Assembly: GCA_039527025.1 (NCBI GenBank)
Contig: BAAAJN010000004.1
Span: forward strand, 310,001 to 374,000
DNA length: 64,000 nucleotides
Direction of reading: 5' to 3'
DNA from: Microlunatus lacustris
Lineage (GTDB): Bacteria > Actinomycetota > Actinomycetes > Propionibacteriales > Propionibacteriaceae
Position 1 is the stretch's first letter. Every line of letters begins with the position of its first letter. The translations under genes were made by a program, and so were the position numbers. This document shows, piece by piece, positions 34,058 to 42,159 of this stretch. The notes under the pieces are model-generated. The model did not search any database. It had not been told where the DNA came from and saw nothing but the letters and a program-made list of their open reading frames with translations.

Positions 34058-35035
34058 ATGACCGCAGTCCAGCTACGGGTCCAGCGCGCGGCTCCTGGCC
34101 ATGCGCTCGCGCCGGCTCGCGCCGTCGGGGCCACTCTCTCCGTCCCGGCCCCGGCAACCCGGTTCGAGGTCGTCGGCTCGCAGCAGCCGCGCCACGCGAT
34201 CGCCGTCGTGGTGCTCACCCAGGCCAGCCGTCCGCGCGAGCTCGCCGACGCCCTCGCCTCGGTGCGCGCGCAGCGGGGCGTCGACGTCCAGCTGGTCCTG
34301 GTGGTCAACGGCGCCACTCCTCCCGACGGCGACCAGGGCGACCGCCTGGTCGTGCTGCCGGACAACGTCGGCATCCCGGCCGGCCGCAACATCGGCGCCG
34401 CCGCCGCGGACGCCGAGCTCGTGATGTTCCTCGACGACGACGCCGAGCTGCTCGACCCCGACCTGCTGGCACGGGTGGCGGCCCGCTTCCGGTCAGAGCC
34501 GGAGCTCGGGGCCATGGCGATCCGGTTGGTCGACGAGGACGGCCGCACCCAGCGGCGCCACGTGCCGCGGCTGGGCATGCGGTCGGCCGAGATCTCCGGT
34601 CCGGTGACCCACTTCATCGGGGCCGCCTGCGTGGTGCGCACGACGAGCTTCCACGGCATCGACGGCTTCGACCCCAAGTTCTTCTACGCCATGGAGGAGT
34701 CCGACCTGTCGTGGCGGCTGCTCGACGCCGGCTGGACCATCTGGTACTCCGCCGACCTCACGGCGTTCCACCCCCGGACCGCTCCCTCCCGGCACGCGGG
34801 CTACGCCCGGCTGACCGCACGGAACCGGCTGTGGATGGCCTGGCGCTCGCTCCCCGTCCCCCTCCTGTGCGCCTACCTGCTGATCTGGACGGTCGCCGCC
34901 GTGCTGCGTGGCGCGCCGCTGGCCGAGGTGCGCGCGGGCTACCGGGCGGCCTGGGCCGACCGTCCCCCGCGCCGTCCGATGCGCTGGCGCACCGTCGCCC
35001 GGATGACCGCGATCGGTCGCCCGCCCGTGGTCTGA
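34058..35035 (+). CDS. GT2 glycosyltransferase, rhamnosyl/galactofuranosyl-transferase-like
   Basis: A 325-residue protein. After a 45-residue variable N-terminus comes a GT2 domain: IAVVVLTQASRPRELADAL, VVNGATPP, the highly typical PDNVGIPAGRNIG (101-113), metal motif LDDD (125-128), and KFFYAMEESDLSWRLLDAGW, the ED catalytic region of rhamnosyl/Galf transferases. A hydrophobic stretch, LPVPLLCAYLLIWTVAAVL, near residue 270 suggests membrane association. AGGAGG precedes the ATG at good spacing. It follows glf and has the PHO-box-like repeat upstream. Confidence 0.85.
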   Translation: MTAVQLRVQRAAPGHALAPARAVGATLSVPAPATRFEVVGSQQPRHAIAVVVLTQASRPRELADALASVRAQRGVDVQLVLVVNGATPPDGDQGDRLVVLPDNVGIPAGRNIGAAAADAELVMFLDDDAELLDPDLLARVAARFRSEPELGAMAIRLVDEDGRTQRRHVPRLGMRSAEISGPVTHFIGAACVVRTTSFHGIDGFDPKFFYAMEESDLSWRLLDAGWTIWYSADLTAFHPRTAPSRHAGYARLTARNRLWMAWRSLPVPLLCAYLLIWTVAAVLRGAPLAEVRAGYRAAWADRPPRRPMRWRTVARMTAIGRPPVV

Positions 35036-35090
35036 GGGTGATCCCGGGCCGACGTCGGCCCGGCGGGACCGTGCGCCGGCCACGCCGCGT

Positions 35091-35096
35091 TAGCAT
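35091..35096 (+). promoter_or_regulatory. Candidate -10 box for the GT2 gene at 35212
   Basis: TAGCAT matches TANNNT and lies about 116 bases before the start, in the 176-base gap between two GT2 genes. Confidence 0.35.
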
Positions 35097-35211
35097 GCGG
35101 TTCGTCGACGCCCACCAGGGTGCCGACGGCCGCCCGGCGGACCACGGTGGACGCCACGCCCGCCCACCGTCCCCACCCGGTCCACGCCACAGCCACCCTC
35201 GGAGGTCCCCC

Positions 35212-36507
35212 GTGCCGGAGAGCGCCGGAGAGCCGGACCGCAGCCGGCCGGACCGGTTGCTCACCGTCGCGATCCCGGTGTTCAACGGCAAGGCCCTCCT
35301 GCGCCTCTGCCTGCAGTCGGTCCTCGACTCGACGCTCCCGCGGGACCGCTTCGAGATCGTGGTCGCCGACGACGGCAGTACCGAGCCGGAGACCCGCGCC
35401 ATCCTCGAGGAGCTCCAGGAGAGCCTCGCCGCGGAGCCGGGGTTCTTCCGGGTGCTCCGGGCCCGCGTCAACTCCGGGGGCGCCGCCCGTCCCCGGAACC
35501 GCATCCTGGACGAGGCGCGCGGGGAGTACGTCTTCTTCGTCGACGCCGACGACACCATCGGGAACGAGGCCCTGGAGCGCATCGCCGACGCCCTGGCCGC
35601 GACCCCCGCCGACTGGGTCGCCCTGAACCAGGTCCCGGTCAACGGCCGCGGTGGCCACTTCGCGGCGGCACGACCCCGGGCGGAGGTCTCCCGCGCCCGC
35701 GCGCTGAGCACGCTGACCGTGCACAAGGTGTTCCGTCGCGCCGAGATCGAACGCCAGGGGCTGCGGTTCGACACGGGCCTGCCCTCGGGCCAGGACCTGC
35801 GTTTCGCCTTCTCCTACCTGCTCAACGCCGAGCGGTTCCTCGTGCTCGGCGGCTACGACTTCTACCACCTGACGCACCACAAGGGCGACCCCACGGAGCC
35901 GGCGCACCTCTCCCAGCGCAGCAGGACGGCCCGGGCGCGCATCCAGAAGAACGAGCGGATCCTGGGCGCGATGCTGCAGTCCCTGCACGCGAGCCCGCTC
36001 CCCCTCCAGGAGCAGCGCTCGATCCTCGGTCAGGTGTGCCTGCCCCGGATGCTCCTGCGCGAGGGCTACCTGCGGGCCATCGTCAGGGCCGGCCCCGCTG
36101 CCGGGTCCCGGGCCCTGCGCCGGCTCGCACGGCTGCTCGCCGACCCGCTGGTCGCCGGGCTCGACCCCGCCGAACTGCACGCGGTGACGCCGGAGCACCT
36201 GGCCGTCATCGCCCGCGAGGACTGGCACGGTCTGGCCCAGCTGGTCGGCGGACCCGTCCCCGCGCCGCCGGCGCACCGGAGGGTGGCCGAGCGCTGGGTG
36301 CTCCGGGGTCGGCACGTGGTCGACACGGCCTCGGGTCGGACCCGGCACCGGCGGCTCCTCCGGGAGATCAGGCAGCTGCGCAGAGCCGTCGACGACCTCA
36401 AGGAGGGCCAGCTCCGGATCGAGTCGGCCCTGCACCGGTCGGCCGACCCTGACCCGGGGCGCGCGCGGCCCGGGTTGCACGAGACGCCAGGCGACCCGGC
36501 GCCCTGA
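35212..36507 (+). CDS. GT2 glycosyltransferase with C-terminal coiled coil, TarS/TarP-like
   Basis: A 431-residue protein. GT2 domain: LLTVAIPVFNGKALLRLCL, VADDGSTEPETR, GGAARPRNRILDEA, metal motif DADD (111-114), then LPSGQDLRFAFSYLL, in the position of the catalytic ED(Q) loop of teichoic-acid glycosyltransferases; the acidic residue appears as QD. The C-terminal part is helical and ends in a coiled coil at about 380-411 (EIRQLRRAVDDLKEGQLRIE). The GTG start has GGAGG seven bases upstream. An in-frame ATG at 35095 would add 39 Pro/His/Arg-rich residues and has no ribosome-binding site. Donor and acceptor are unknown. Confidence 0.82.
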   Translation: MPESAGEPDRSRPDRLLTVAIPVFNGKALLRLCLQSVLDSTLPRDRFEIVVADDGSTEPETRAILEELQESLAAEPGFFRVLRARVNSGGAARPRNRILDEARGEYVFFVDADDTIGNEALERIADALAATPADWVALNQVPVNGRGGHFAAARPRAEVSRARALSTLTVHKVFRRAEIERQGLRFDTGLPSGQDLRFAFSYLLNAERFLVLGGYDFYHLTHHKGDPTEPAHLSQRSRTARARIQKNERILGAMLQSLHASPLPLQEQRSILGQVCLPRMLLREGYLRAIVRAGPAAGSRALRRLARLLADPLVAGLDPAELHAVTPEHLAVIAREDWHGLAQLVGGPVPAPPAHRRVAERWVLRGRHVVDTASGRTRHRRLLREIRQLRRAVDDLKEGQLRIESALHRSADPDPGRARPGLHETPGDPAP

Positions 36508-36522
36508 CCGCAGCCCCTGTTC

Positions 36523-37464
36523 TCAGCCGCGCGTCCAGGGCCGTGCGGTGACGACCTCGCCGACGGGCAGCGGCCCGTACAGGTGCGGGAAGGGTCCGCT
36601 GCCGAGGTCCTCGACCACGACGGGCACCGAGAGCGTCCGCGCGTCGAGCTCCAGCACGACCAGCGCCTCGTCGGGCAGGTCGCCGTACCGGCGCTCGCGG
36701 GTGCCGGCGACCTGGTGGGCGAAGCCGGCGTGGACGAAGCCCTCCGACTCATAGGTCCCGGTCCGCCCGGACCACGGGTAGACCCCGTCGGCCTGCGCCT
36801 GGCGCCACACCCGGTCCTCGGTCAGGTGCAGCACCGGCTCCGCCGGCGGGCGGTGCGGACCGAGCAGGCCGAGCTGCTCCAGCTCGGCCCGCAGCCGGTC
36901 CGCGCCGGTGAAGTGCAGCCCGGTGAGCCCCAGAGCGGCAGCCGCCTCGACGTTGGCCGGGGAGTCGTCGACGAACACGCAGCCGGTGGGGTCGAGGTCG
37001 AAGCGCTCCAGCGCCAGCCGGAAGATCGCCGGGTCGGGCTTGGCGAGCTGTTCCGCCCCGGAGACCAGGATCCCGGCGAACCGGCGCAGCAGGCCGAAAC
37101 GCTGCTGGGCGACGGGGAACGTCTCGGCCGACCAGTTGGTCAGCGCCGCGCACGTCACCCCGGCCTGCTGCAGCTCGGCCAGCACCGCCCCGGTGCCGGG
37201 CACCAGCCCGGTGAGGGTGCGACCGAAGTTCCGGCGGTAGGCGCCGATCGCGGCGACGTCGTCGGGGAACCGGGCCGCCAGCTCGGCCTCGACCTCGGCG
37301 AACGCCCGACCGGCGTCGGCAGCCCGGTTCCAGGTCGCGAAGTCGGTCCTGGTCAGGAAGTCGTCGACCTCCGTCGGTGCGAGCACCCCGTCGAACGCGC
37401 CCGCCGGCTCCCACCCGACGACGACGCCGCCGAGGTCGAACAGCACCGAGGGAGAGACGCTCAC
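36523..37464 (-). CDS. HAD-superfamily hydrolase fused to a DUF952 domain
   Basis: A 313-residue fusion. Residues 1-200 are a HAD hydrolase: FDLGGVV (D10), LTNWS (N110), KPDPAIF (K142), VFVDDSP (D166, D167), as in haloacid dehalogenase/epoxide hydrolase-like phosphatases. Residues about 211-309 are DUF952: VLHLTEDRVWRQA, YESEGFVHAGF and DLGSGPFPHLYGPLP. The GTG start is 10 bases after the hisH stop, so it probably rides on the his transcript. A role as a phosphatase, for example for histidinol phosphate (no HolPase was recognised nearby), is only a possibility. It converges with the GT2 gene 15 bases away. Confidence 0.8.
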   Translation of the reverse strand: MSVSPSVLFDLGGVVVGWEPAGAFDGVLAPTEVDDFLTRTDFATWNRAADAGRAFAEVEAELAARFPDDVAAIGAYRRNFGRTLTGLVPGTGAVLAELQQAGVTCAALTNWSAETFPVAQQRFGLLRRFAGILVSGAEQLAKPDPAIFRLALERFDLDPTGCVFVDDSPANVEAAAALGLTGLHFTGADRLRAELEQLGLLGPHRPPAEPVLHLTEDRVWRQAQADGVYPWSGRTGTYESEGFVHAGFAHQVAGTRERRYGDLPDEALVVLELDARTLSVPVVVEDLGSGPFPHLYGPLPVGEVVTARPWTRG

Positions 37465-37474
37465 CCGGCGGCGC

Positions 37475-38146
37475 TCACAGCGTGGCGACCCAGTTGCGCA
37501 GCAGCGCGGTGCCCGCCTCGCCCGACTTCTCCGGGTGGAACTGGGTCGACCACAGCGGACCCTCCTCGACGGCGGCGACGAAGCGGTCACCCTCGTGCTC
37601 GGCCCAGGTGACCTTGCGGTCCGCCGTCTCCTCCAGCACGCGCACGCCGTAGGAGTGCACGAAGTAGAAGCGCTCGTCCTCGATACCGGCGAACAGGCCG
37701 CTGCCGCTCGAGGCCTCCACGGTGTTCCAGCCCATGTGCGGCAACCGGCGCACCTCCAGCTCCTCCACCAGGCCCGGCCACACCGCGCAGCCCGCCGCCC
37801 GGACACCGTGCTCGATGCCGGCGTCGAACAGCACCTGGTGCCCGACGCAGATGGCCAGCGTCGGCTTGCCCTCGGCCACCCGGCGGGCGATCAGGCCGGG
37901 GCCGCCGACGTCGGTGAGGCCGGCCATGCACGCGGCGAAGGCGCCGACGCCGGGCACGACCAGGCCGTCCGCGGCCAGCGCCTCGTCCAGGTCGGCCGTG
38001 ACCACCACGTCGGCCCCGGCGTGCTCCACGGCTCGCTCCGCCGAGCGCAGGTTGCCCGAGCCGTAGTCGAGGACGACGACGCGCTTGCGGCCCCCGACCG
38101 GCTCAGGGCGCAGGTCGACGGACTCCTCGACGGGGGCGGTGCTCAC
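37475..38146 (-). CDS. hisH: Imidazole glycerol phosphate synthase glutaminase subunit
   Basis: A 223-residue class I glutamine amidotransferase that feeds ammonia to HisF. DYGSGNLRS near the N-terminus, PGVGAF, nucleophile C100 in LAICVGHQVLF, and the His-Glu pair in STQFHPEKSG are present. The nucleophile elbow reads CVGHQ where the family usually has CLGMQ. The GTG overlaps the hisB stop by four bases. HisF, its partner, is not in the window. Confidence 0.95.
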   Translation of the reverse strand: MSTAPVEESVDLRPEPVGGRKRVVVLDYGSGNLRSAERAVEHAGADVVVTADLDEALAADGLVVPGVGAFAACMAGLTDVGGPGLIARRVAEGKPTLAICVGHQVLFDAGIEHGVRAAGCAVWPGLVEELEVRRLPHMGWNTVEASSGSGLFAGIEDERFYFVHSYGVRVLEETADRKVTWAEHEGDRFVAAVEEGPLWSTQFHPEKSGEAGTALLRNWVATL

Positions 38147-38790
38147 AGTGATCCCTTCGTGCTGGGAACCCCGGTCACCCGGGGGTCGTAGGCGATGGCG
38201 TCCCGCAGGGCGCGGGCCACGGCCTTGAACTGGGCCTCGACGATGTGGTGCGGGTCGCGGCCGGCGACCAGCGTGAGGTGCAGGCAGAGGTGGGCGTGGA
38301 AGGCCAGGGTCTCCATCACGTGCCGGGTCAGCGAGCCGGTGTAGGGGACGCTGTCGCGGGCGCCGGGCTCGGCCGGGGTGCCGCCGCCGATCCGGGCGAA
38401 CGCCTGGCCCTCCGGCTCGCCGGTGTGCACGCAGTAGGGCCGGCCCGAGACGTCGACGACGGCGGTGGCCAGCGCCTCGTCCAGCGGCACGCTGGCGTCG
38501 CCGAACCGGCGGATGCCGCGCTTGTCGCCGAGCGCTTCGCGCAGCGCCTGGCCCAGCACGATGGCGGTGTCCTCCACGGTGTGGTGGGCGTCGATGTGCA
38601 GGTCCCCGGTGCTCTCCACCTCGAGGTCGACCAGGGAGTGCCGGGCCAGGGCGGTGAGCATGTGGTCGTAGAAGCCCACCCCGGTGGAGATCTTGGACTC
38701 CCCGGTGCCGTCCAGGTCCAGGCTGAGCCGGACCAGCGACTCCGAGGTGATCCGTTCGACGGTGGCGGTGCGGGCAGGACGAGCGGTCAT
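38143..38790 (-). CDS. hisB: Imidazoleglycerol-phosphate dehydratase
   Basis: A 215-residue manganese enzyme of histidine synthesis. Both metal-binding His clusters are intact: DLHIDAHHTVEDTA and LAGRDPHHIVEAQFKA-like VAGRDPHHIVE. STGVGFYDHML is also present. It is the monofunctional form, without a HolPase domain. An insertion around GTPAEPGARDSVPYTG looks slightly longer than usual. Its ATG shares one base with the hisC stop. Confidence 0.96.
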   Translation of the reverse strand: MTARPARTATVERITSESLVRLSLDLDGTGESKISTGVGFYDHMLTALARHSLVDLEVESTGDLHIDAHHTVEDTAIVLGQALREALGDKRGIRRFGDASVPLDEALATAVVDVSGRPYCVHTGEPEGQAFARIGGGTPAEPGARDSVPYTGSLTRHVMETLAFHAHLCLHLTLVAGRDPHHIVEAQFKAVARALRDAIAYDPRVTGVPSTKGSL

Positions 38791-39947
38791 CAGGGTGCTC
38801 CGGGCTGGGTGGTGACGGGGACTGGGCGGTGGGCGACGGGGGTGTCCAGCACCGCGGCCAGGGCGGTGCTGAAGGCGGCCATCTCGGCCGGGGTGCCGGC
38901 GGAGACCCGCAGCCAGCCGGCCGGGCCCGTCTCCCGGATCAGCACACCGCGGTCCAGCAGCGCCTGCCAGACGGCGTGCCGGTCGGCGAACCGTCCGAAC
39001 AGGACGAAGTTCGCGTCCGACTCGGCCACCTCGAGGCCCTGCTCGCCCAGCCAGCGGGCGATGTCGTCGCGGGCGGACCGCAGCTGGTCGACCGCGGCGA
39101 GCATCTCGGGGGCGTGCGCGAGGGCCACCCGGGCCACGGCCTGGGTGACGGCGGACAGGTGGTACGGCAGCCGCACCACCCGGAGGGCGTCCACGAAGGC
39201 GGGTGCGGCCGCCAGGTAACCCAGCCGGCCCCCCGCGAAGGCGAAGGCCTTGGACATCGTCCGGCTGACCGCCAGCCGCGGGTGCTGCGGCAGCAGCTCC
39301 AGAGCGCTCGGCGTGCCGGCGCGCGCGAACTCCACGTAGGCCTCGTCGACGACGACGACCCCGGGCGCGGCCTCGCAGATCGCCTGGACCGTGGCCAGGT
39401 CGACGGCCGTGCCGGTCGGGTTGTTGGGGCTGGTGACCAGCACCACGTCGGGGGCGTGCTCGGCGATGGCCGCCACCGCGGCGTCGACGTCGATCCGGAA
39501 GTCGGCGGTCCGCGGGACCGTCAGCCAGGCGGTGTGGGTGTTGCGGGCGTACTCCGGGTACATCGAGTACGTCGGGGCGAACGACAGCACGGTGCGCCCC
39601 GGCCCGCCGAAGGCCTGCAGGACGTGGGTCATCACCTCGTTGCTGCCGTTGGCCGCCCAGATCTGCTCGGCGCCCAGTCCGTGGCCGAGGTAGCTGGCCA
39701 GGTCGGCGCGCAGACCGAGCGCGTCGCGGTCCGGGTAGCGGTTCATCGAGCCGGCGGCGTGCGCGACCGCGGTGGCGATCTCCGCGACGACCGCCGGGCT
39801 CGGCGGGTAGGGGTTCTCGTTGACGTTGAGGCAGACGGGGACGTCGAGCTGCGGGGCGCCGTAGGGCTCCTCCCCGACCAGCTCCGGACGGAGCGGCAGG
39901 TCGGCGAGCGTGGGAGTGGCCGTCCCGCTGACGGTGGCCGCGCTCAC
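38790..39947 (-). CDS. hisC: Histidinol-phosphate aminotransferase
   Basis: A 385-residue fold-type I PLP enzyme. N-terminal LNVNENPYPPS, NRYPD, NGSNEV, SPNNPTG, VVDEAYVEF, and the PLP lysine in SRTMSKAFAFAGGRLGYLAA are all present, with the C-terminal VRIS-like WLRVSAGTPAE. It transfers an amino group from glutamate to imidazole acetol phosphate. The GTG start overlaps the hisD stop by four bases. Confidence 0.96.
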   Translation of the reverse strand: MSAATVSGTATPTLADLPLRPELVGEEPYGAPQLDVPVCLNVNENPYPPSPAVVAEIATAVAHAAGSMNRYPDRDALGLRADLASYLGHGLGAEQIWAANGSNEVMTHVLQAFGGPGRTVLSFAPTYSMYPEYARNTHTAWLTVPRTADFRIDVDAAVAAIAEHAPDVVLVTSPNNPTGTAVDLATVQAICEAAPGVVVVDEAYVEFARAGTPSALELLPQHPRLAVSRTMSKAFAFAGGRLGYLAAAPAFVDALRVVRLPYHLSAVTQAVARVALAHAPEMLAAVDQLRSARDDIARWLGEQGLEVAESDANFVLFGRFADRHAVWQALLDRGVLIRETGPAGWLRVSAGTPAEMAAFSTALAAVLDTPVAHRPVPVTTQPGAP

Positions 39948-41266
39948 CGGGTCCGCCCGGGGAACCGGCGGCTGACCGCCGCGCCGTGCGCGGGCAGGTC
40001 CTCGGCGTCGGCGAACACCTCGACGTGCCGGGCCACCTCCGCCAGCGCGGTCTCGGAGTAGGTCACCACGTGCACGGCCTTGAGGAAGCTCTTGACGTTC
40101 AAGCCCGAGGAGTGGCAGGCGCAGCCGGCGGTGGGCAGCACGTGCGTGCTGCCGGCGGAGTAGTCCCCGAGCGAGACCGGGGACCACGGCCCGACGAAGA
40201 CCGCGCCGGCGTTGCGGACACGGGCGGCCACGGCCACGGCGTCCCGGGTCTGGATCTCCAGGTGCTCGGCCGCGTAGGCGTCGACGACCTGCAGGCCCTG
40301 CTCGACGTCGTCCACCAGGATGACCGCGGACTGCTCACCGCCCAGTGCCGTGCGGATCCGCTCGGCGTGCTTGGTGGCGGGGACCTGCTCCGCCAGCTGC
40401 TGCTCGACCGCGGCTGCGAGCTCCGGGGCGTCGGTGACCAGGACCGCGGCAGCCACCGGGTCGTGCTCGGCCTGGCTGACCAGGTCGGCGGCCACGTGCA
40501 CCGGGTTCGCCGAGCTGTCGGCGAGGACGGCGATCTCGGTGGTGCCGGCCTCGGAGTCGATCCCGACCCGGCCCTTGAGCAGCCGCTTGGCCGCGACGAC
40601 GTAGATGTTGCCCGGCCCGGTGACCAGGTCCACGCGCGGGCAGAGCCCCGGGACCCCGTAGCCGAACATGGCGACGGCCTGGGCACCGCCCACGGCGTAG
40701 ACCTCCTCGACGCCGAGCAGGTGGCAGAGCGCCAGGATGCTGGGGTGCGGCAGGCCGCCGAACTCGCGCTGCGGGGGCGAGGCGACGGCGATGGAGGCGA
40801 CGCCGGCCACCTGCGCGGGCACGACGTTCATGATCACGCTGGAAGCCAGCGGCGCCAGCCCGCCCGGCACGTACAGGCCGACCCGGCGCACCGGCACCAT
40901 CCGCTGGGTCACCTGGGCGCCCGGCGCGACCTGGACGTCGACGGCGCGCTCACCGAGCTCGGCGTCGCTGACCAGCCGGCGTCGGCGGGTCGACTCCTCG
41001 AAGGCCGCCCGGACGTCCGGGTCGAGCCCCTCCAGCGCGGCCGCCAGCGCCTCGGCGGGCACCCGGAAGGACGGCGGGACGACGTGGTCGAAGCGCTCGG
41101 AGTACTCGGCCAGCGCCTCGGCGCCCCGGGCGGCGACGTCGTCGCAGATCGGCCGCACCACCTCCACGGCGGCCGCCACGTCGAAGGCGGCGCGCGGCAC
41201 CACCATGGCGTAGTCCAGCGATTCGCCGGCCGCCGCACGGCCCCGCAGGTCGATCGTCCTCAGCAC
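39944..41266 (-). CDS. hisD: Histidinol dehydrogenase
   Basis: A 440-residue zinc enzyme catalysing the last two steps of histidine synthesis. Motifs: VGLYVPGG, SSVIMNVVPAQVAGV, VDLVTGPGNIYVVAAKR, GIDSEAGTTEI, QAEHDP (zinc), TAEHLEI-like YAAEHLEI and SVSLGDYSAG-like PVSLGDYSAGSTHVLPT. I chose the GTG at 41266 and not the ATG nine bases upstream, because the result, MLRTIDLRG, is the usual HisD start and a TAGGAT -10 lies seven bases before it. The operon hisD-C-B-H-HAD runs leftward. Confidence 0.95.
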   Translation of the reverse strand: MLRTIDLRGRAAAGESLDYAMVVPRAAFDVAAAVEVVRPICDDVAARGAEALAEYSERFDHVVPPSFRVPAEALAAALEGLDPDVRAAFEESTRRRRLVSDAELGERAVDVQVAPGAQVTQRMVPVRRVGLYVPGGLAPLASSVIMNVVPAQVAGVASIAVASPPQREFGGLPHPSILALCHLLGVEEVYAVGGAQAVAMFGYGVPGLCPRVDLVTGPGNIYVVAAKRLLKGRVGIDSEAGTTEIAVLADSSANPVHVAADLVSQAEHDPVAAAVLVTDAPELAAAVEQQLAEQVPATKHAERIRTALGGEQSAVILVDDVEQGLQVVDAYAAEHLEIQTRDAVAVAARVRNAGAVFVGPWSPVSLGDYSAGSTHVLPTAGCACHSSGLNVKSFLKAVHVVTYSETALAEVARHVEVFADAEDLPAHGAAVSRRFPGRTR

Positions 41267-41273
41267 GCCCGCC

Positions 41274-41279
41274 ATCCTA
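41274..41279 (-). promoter_or_regulatory. Leaderless promoter (-10) for the his operon
   Basis: The minus strand reads TAGGAT, then seven bases, then the hisD GTG. The alternative ATG start overlaps the hexamer itself, which favours the GTG. Confidence 0.65.
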
Positions 41280-41300
41280 CGGAGCCGCCCTGGCACTCCC

Positions 41301-41336
41301 CGCGAGTTCTCAGCCGCCCCCGCGACTTCTCGGCGG
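41301..41336. repeat. Two direct repeats, 20-base period, between divergent promoters
   Basis: CGCGAGTTCTCAGCCGC at 41301 and CGCGACTTCTCGGCGGC at 41321 differ at three positions. They lie between the his operon -10 and the DUF554 -10 and could be a regulator site. Confidence 0.45.
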
Positions 41337-41352
41337 CGTCCGCCGGCCCCGC

Positions 41353-41358
41353 TAGGCT
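41353..41358 (+). promoter_or_regulatory. Candidate -10 box for DUF554-azlC-azlD
   Basis: TAGGCT fits TANNNT. A start about seven bases on gives a 27-base leader with AGGA before the ATG. Confidence 0.5.
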
Positions 41359-41391
41359 CAGCCGGCCCCATCCCCTCCCGACAGGACTGCC

Positions 41392-42159
41392 ATGACCTTC
41401 CCGGGCGTCGGCACGCTCGTCAACGTCGCCACCGTGCTGCTGGGCTCAGGGATCGGCCTGCTGCTGGGCCACCGGTTGCCGGAGCGGACCCGGGACACAG
41501 TCACCGACGGGCTCGGCCTGGTCACCCTGCTGATCGGCGCGCTGTCCGCGGCCTCGGTGGGCTCGGCGGCGCTCGAGGGCGTCGTCGGCGGCTCGGCGCC
41601 GGTGCTGATCGTGCTCGGGTCGCTGCTGCTGGGCGGCATCGCCGGCTCCCTGGTGGACGTCGAGCGCCGGCTGGAGGACCTCGGCGGCTGGATCCGGAGC
41701 CGTCTGGGCCGGCGGCCCGGGCAGGTGGGGGGTGGGCACGAGCAGACCCGCGAGCGCTTCATCGAGGCCTTCGTCACCTCGTCGCTGGTGTTCTGCGTCG
41801 GGCCGCTGACCATCCTGGGTGCACTGTCCGACGGCCTGGGGCTCGGCGCGGAGCAGCTCTACCTCAAGGCGACCCTGGACGGCTTCGCCTCGATCGCCTT
41901 CGCGGCCTCGCTGGGCGTCGGCGTGCTGGCCTCGGCGCTCACCGTCGCCGTCGTCCAGGGCCTGCTGACCGTGGTGGGACTGGCGGTCGGGGACTTCCTG
42001 CCCGCCGCGCACCTGGACGCGCTGACCGCCACCGGCGGCCTGCTGCTGCTCGGCGTCGGGCTCCGCCTGCTGCGGATCCGCCAGGTGCCGGTCGGGAACC
42101 TGCTGCCGGCCCTGGTCGTCGCTCCCCTGCTGGTCGCCCTGGTGGCGGCCCTCCGGTGA
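41392..42159 (+). CDS. DUF554 family membrane protein
   Basis: A 255-residue protein with about seven hydrophobic segments. The start GTLVNVATVLLGSGIGLLLGHRLPE and the central FIEAFVTSSLVFCVGPLTILGALSDGL are DUF554 (YdfK-like) signatures. A transporter role is suspected for the family but the substrate is unknown. A charged cytoplasmic loop (RSRLGRRPGQVGGGHEQTRE) precedes the signature. Its stop overlaps the azlC GTG by four bases, linking it to the AzlCD exporter. Confidence 0.85.
   Translation: MTFPGVGTLVNVATVLLGSGIGLLLGHRLPERTRDTVTDGLGLVTLLIGALSAASVGSAALEGVVGGSAPVLIVLGSLLLGGIAGSLVDVERRLEDLGGWIRSRLGRRPGQVGGGHEQTRERFIEAFVTSSLVFCVGPLTILGALSDGLGLGAEQLYLKATLDGFASIAFAASLGVGVLASALTVAVVQGLLTVVGLAVGDFLPAAHLDALTATGGLLLLGVGLRLLRIRQVPVGNLLPALVVAPLLVALVAALR

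Noticed and set aside
34711..35211. An upstream extension of the GT2 gene at 35212
   Set aside because: It overlaps the previous GT2 gene in another frame and lacks a ribosome-binding site; GGAGG supports the GTG at 35212.
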